From NCBI RefSeq assembly GCF_009711475.1, contig NZ_SMMD01000915.1, positions 1 to 17,295 of the forward strand: a stretch of DNA of 17,295 nucleotides, given 5' to 3'. The notes beneath the pieces were generated by a model. That model was not told the origin of the DNA and ran no database searches. It worked only from the letters and a program-made list of their open reading frames with translations. Positions 15,334 through 17,295 of this stretch are shown here, in pieces (position 1 is the first letter of the stretch; each line of letters starts with the position of its first letter). This DNA comes from Fulvivirga aurantia. Its GTDB lineage: Bacteria; Bacteroidota; Bacteroidia; Cytophagales; Cyclobacteriaceae. Position numbers and translations under genes: made by a program.

Positions 15334-16022
15334 TTGGTATTCTGGCAGGTTTAGCCATCTCCTGGCTGCTTTTATATTTAATTGAAAAAAGGAGTTTATT
15401 AGCATTAGGCTTTACACCTGTATCAAAAAGACTTCTACAATTTCTGATTGGTTTTACAATCACCGCATTGTTATGTGTATTTACTCAATACTTCAAAGCC
15501 TGGACAACTGGTGCCGTATGGGCGTTTAATGAGTCTGTTACTGCCGAACTTATATTACACTCTTTTTGGTGGGACGTAAAATCTGTTTTTACTGAAGAAT
15601 TGATTTTCCGTGGCGCTATTCTTTACATTCTCATCCAAAAAATCGGCCGAACAAAAAGTATTTGGATCTCTGATGTTGCCTTTGGGGTATATCACTGGTT
15701 TTCTTACGGTGTTTTAGGTAGTCTATTACCGATGGTATTAATATTCATCGGCACCGGTCTGATGGGTTATGCCTGGGCGTTAGCATTTGCCAAATCCAGG
15801 TCGATTATGCTACCTTTCGGCTTCCATCTAGGCTGGAATTTTGTCTACAATACCATTTTCTCTCAGGGTCCATTAGGCGAACTCGTACTTGTTCCTCAAG
15901 GCGGTACAGAGATAAACGACTGGATTTCTCTTTTAAACTTTCTGACTGGGATGGTATTCGTGCCTATCATCGTGTACCTTTTTGTAAAGTTTTACGTCCG
16001 TGATGAAAAGGCCGTTGACTAA
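15330..16022 (+). CDS. CPBP / CAAX-type intramembrane metalloprotease
   Basis: The protein has 230 residues with about seven hydrophobic segments. The three motifs of the CPBP (Abi) family are present: EE-x3-R in FTEELIFRGA, F-x3-H in FGVYHWF, and H-x3-N in FHLGWNF. These residues form the presumed active site within the membrane. In bacteria the family includes bacteriocin self-immunity proteins and maturation proteases; the substrate here is unknown. The ATG overlaps the stop of the metallo-beta-lactamase gene (ATGA), so the two proteins are made together. It has a conserved C-terminal membrane pass and ends in charged residues. Confidence 0.92.
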   Translation: MIGILAGLAISWLLLYLIEKRSLLALGFTPVSKRLLQFLIGFTITALLCVFTQYFKAWTTGAVWAFNESVTAELILHSFWWDVKSVFTEELIFRGAILYILIQKIGRTKSIWISDVAFGVYHWFSYGVLGSLLPMVLIFIGTGLMGYAWALAFAKSRSIMLPFGFHLGWNFVYNTIFSQGPLGELVLVPQGGTEINDWISLLNFLTGMVFVPIIVYLFVKFYVRDEKAVD

Positions 16023-16083
16023 AAAGCAGGTAAAATGGTTAGAAGATTGGTTTTAGTTATTATTGCAGCTTAATTATAAAACG

Positions 16084-16527
16084 GTGCAACATACAATCGA
16101 TCAAATCAGCAAATCAGAATATCCGGCAGTAGTAGAGGTCTGGGAAGCTTCAGTAAGAGCGACACATGACTTTCTATCTGAAGATGACATTGCCTATTTC
16201 AAACCACTTATTTTAAATACTTACTTAGATGCTGTTGATTTAAAATGCATCAGAAACAGCGATAAACAGATAATAGGCTTTCTGGGTACCGCAGGCAATG
16301 GTGTAGAAATGTTATTTATTCACCCCGATTATAGAGGTAAAAAGATAGGTAAAACCTTGCTCGATTATGCTGTGCAAAAATTAAACGTCTCCAAGGTGGA
16401 CGTCAATGAGCAAAATGACCAGGCAGTTGGCTTTTACCAGCATTGTGGTTTTCAAGTGAAAAGCCGCTCTGAGCTAGACGGTACCGGCAAGCCCTACCCT
16501 ATTTTGCATATGGAGTTGGTGGGTTAG
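16084..16527 (+). CDS. GNAT-family N-acetyltransferase
   Basis: The protein has 147 residues from the GTG at 16084; a TTG at 16063 would add 7 residues. There is no in-frame ATG, and GNAT proteins of this type begin close to the sequence ISKSEYPAVVEVWEASVRATHDFL. The acetyl-CoA loop is YRGKKIGKTLL, preceded by the strand EMLFIHP. The C-terminal motif NDQAVGFYQHCGFQ is typical of the fold (N-x-x-A-x-x-F-Y-x-x-x-G-F). The enzyme transfers acetyl from acetyl-CoA to an amine; the acceptor is unknown. The family most resembles YafP-like small acetyltransferases. It stands 61 bases after the CPBP gene, and it faces the DUF3109 gene convergently. Confidence 0.9.
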   Translation: MQHTIDQISKSEYPAVVEVWEASVRATHDFLSEDDIAYFKPLILNTYLDAVDLKCIRNSDKQIIGFLGTAGNGVEMLFIHPDYRGKKIGKTLLDYAVQKLNVSKVDVNEQNDQAVGFYQHCGFQVKSRSELDGTGKPYPILHMELVG

Positions 16528-16595
16528 CACACCGGCCTTGATTTTTTTCTTTTTGTCTCAATACAAAAAGGTAGACATTTAAAATAGATTGAATT

Positions 16596-17162
16596 TTACC
16601 CCTCTTCTTCAATCACTTTGCACAATTCCTGATACCACTCTTCACCATACTTACGGGTGAGCGCATCTTTGAGGAATTTATAAACAGGTAAGCTTAATTG
16701 TTGGCCAAGGTCACAAGCCGGACTGCAGATGTCCCATTGGTCGTAATTGAGTGCCTCAAACTCATCATATTTTTGAGCCCTGATCGGGTAGAGATGGCAG
16801 CTGATTGGTTTTTTATAATCAACCAAACCATCATTATATGCTTCTTCGATGCCGCACTTGAGAATGCCTTTTTCATCATAGATCGCATAGGCACACTCTT
16901 TTCCACCGATTGTCGGTGTTGAATAATCTCCGTCCTCATCCAGAATGTAAGTACCCTGCTCTTCAATGGCTGCTTTTCCTTCTTCCGTAAGGTATGGCTT
17001 TACCTTTTCATAGATTTCCTCCATGATTGGGAGTTCATCTTTTTCAAGCGGTGCTCCCAGGTCACCTTCGACACAACACGCTCCTTTACATTTGTTTAAG
17101 TCACACACAAAGAACTTCTCTTTGATGTCGTCTGACAATATCACTTTACCCAACTCAATCAT
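16596..17162 (-). CDS. DUF3109 family cysteine-rich protein
   Basis: The protein has 188 residues. It carries the N-terminal cysteine cluster [13 protein letters not shown] (Cys20, 25, 29, 30), then single cysteines at 90, 103 and 122 (SCHLYP), and a late pair at 146 and 150 ([10 protein letters not shown]). This is the full DUF3109 pattern, related to the YkgJ-type zinc- or iron-binding cysteine-cluster family; the function is unknown. It has no signal peptide and is acidic, so it should be cytoplasmic. A TAnnTTTG box (17175-17168, minus strand) ends 5 bases before the ATG. Confidence 0.94.
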   Translation of the reverse strand: MIELGKVILSDDIKEKFFVCDLNKCKGACCVEGDLGAPLEKDELPIMEEIYEKVKPYLTEEGKAAIEEQGTYILDEDGDYSTPTIGGKECAYAIYDEKGILKCGIEEAYNDGLVDYKKPISCHLYPIRAQKYDEFEALNYDQWDICSPACDLGQQLSLPVYKFLKDALTRKYGEEWYQELCKVIEEEG

Positions 17163-17167
17163 AGCTG

Positions 17168-17175
17168 CAAAGGTA
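17168..17175 (-). promoter_or_regulatory. Bacteroidota-type -7 box of the DUF3109 gene
   Basis: Read on the minus strand, TACCTTTG matches TAnnTTTG and ends 5 bases before the ATG. No clear TTG -33 element is seen at 19-21 bases upstream. As with the histidine kinase, the transcript would have almost no leader. Confidence 0.4.
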
Positions 17176-17179
17176 GAGA

Positions 17180-17295
17180 AAAGTTGCGAGACACTTGCGA
17201 GCTATGAGCTGTGAGGCGCGAGCTTCTAGCCACGAGCCGCGAGTTATTGCTGCTCCTACTTCGTTATGTCATCTCGAGCGAAGTCGAGAGAACTT
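17180..17295. repeat. Degenerate GCGAG/GTGAG repeat and an inverted repeat at the window end
   Basis: From about 17184 to 17243 the motif [GC][CT]GAG[CT] recurs in loose copies (GCGAG, TGCGAG, GAGCTATGAG, GTGAGG, CGCGAGC, CACGAGC, CGCGAG). At 17272-17289 an inverted repeat TCTCGA-N6-TCGAGA is set in a context that recalls a dispersed intergenic repeat often seen in Bacteroidota (GTCAT.TCGAG.GAAGTCGAGAGA). The element is cut by the window edge. Within the region, GACACTTGCG (17190-17199) is the reverse complement of ten bases of the REP-like hairpin arm. Confidence 0.45.

Noticed and set aside
16034..16072. A 12-codon ORF (MVRRLVLVIIAA) overlapping the TTG start choice of the GNAT gene
   Set aside because: Too short and without context for a leader peptide; likely chance.
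16549..16570. Hairpin CTTTTTGT / ACAAAAAG between the convergent GNAT and DUF3109 genes, considered as a terminator
   Set aside because: The stem is almost all A-T, and neither strand has a T-run directly after it, so it does not fit an intrinsic terminator.
1..17295. CRISPR arrays, tRNA or rRNA genes, insertion-sequence transposases
   Set aside because: None seen on reading both strands; no regular spaced repeats and no transposase-like protein.

Overview
The window looks like a chromosomal segment of a member of the Bacteroidota, most likely a Cytophagales-type marine or soil bacterium. The evidence is as follows. The DNA is AT-rich. Start sites generally lack a strong Shine-Dalgarno sequence. 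Two genes carry a Bacteroidota-type -7 box (TAnnTTTG) just before the ATG. The gene families are typical of the phylum: LytS/LytTR two-component pair, DUF3109, DUF6804, subclass B1 metallo-beta-lactamase and S12 serine hydrolases. The genus cannot be named from the sequence alone.

Left edge (1-663): the 3' end of a DUF4279-like gene, then a short hairpin repeat that recurs at 14.5 kb, then about 390 bases without a convincing gene but with several inverted repeats. These lie upstream of the main operon.

664-8903 is the most interesting part: six tightly packed same-strand genes (gaps of 3 to 13 bases, one 8-base overlap). In order they encode a membrane-anchored J-like protein without an HPD motif, a membrane-anchored coiled-coil protein with a GrpE-like cytoplasmic end, a full-length divergent Hsp70 with a long helical tail, a pseudokinase fused to a classical AAA+ ATPase, a TerB-like protein, and a small DUF6804-type membrane protein. 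Read together they suggest an Hsp70 machine tethered to the inner membrane, with its own J-like and exchange-factor partners, an unfoldase-type AAA+ and a TerB sensor. No nuclease or other obvious toxic effector is present. A stress, envelope or defence role is inference.

8904-10759: a possible relic of a coding sequence, then a reverse-strand LytTR response regulator and LytS-type histidine kinase (4-base overlap). They are followed by a divergent intergenic region with a good Bacteroidota promoter, two inverted repeats and a GGTACA motif repeated at 61 and 30 bp.

10760-16527: forward-strand enzyme genes in overlapping groups. The first group is an S12 serine hydrolase, an M28 metallopeptidase and a four-helix membrane protein. 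A second S12 serine hydrolase lipoprotein stands alone. Next come a B1 metallo-beta-lactamase with every active-site residue present and a CPBP/CAAX-type membrane protease overlapping it by 4 bases. A GNAT acetyltransferase ends this stretch. The window closes with a convergent DUF3109 cysteine-rich gene (16596-17162, minus) and a repeat-rich tail (17180-17295).
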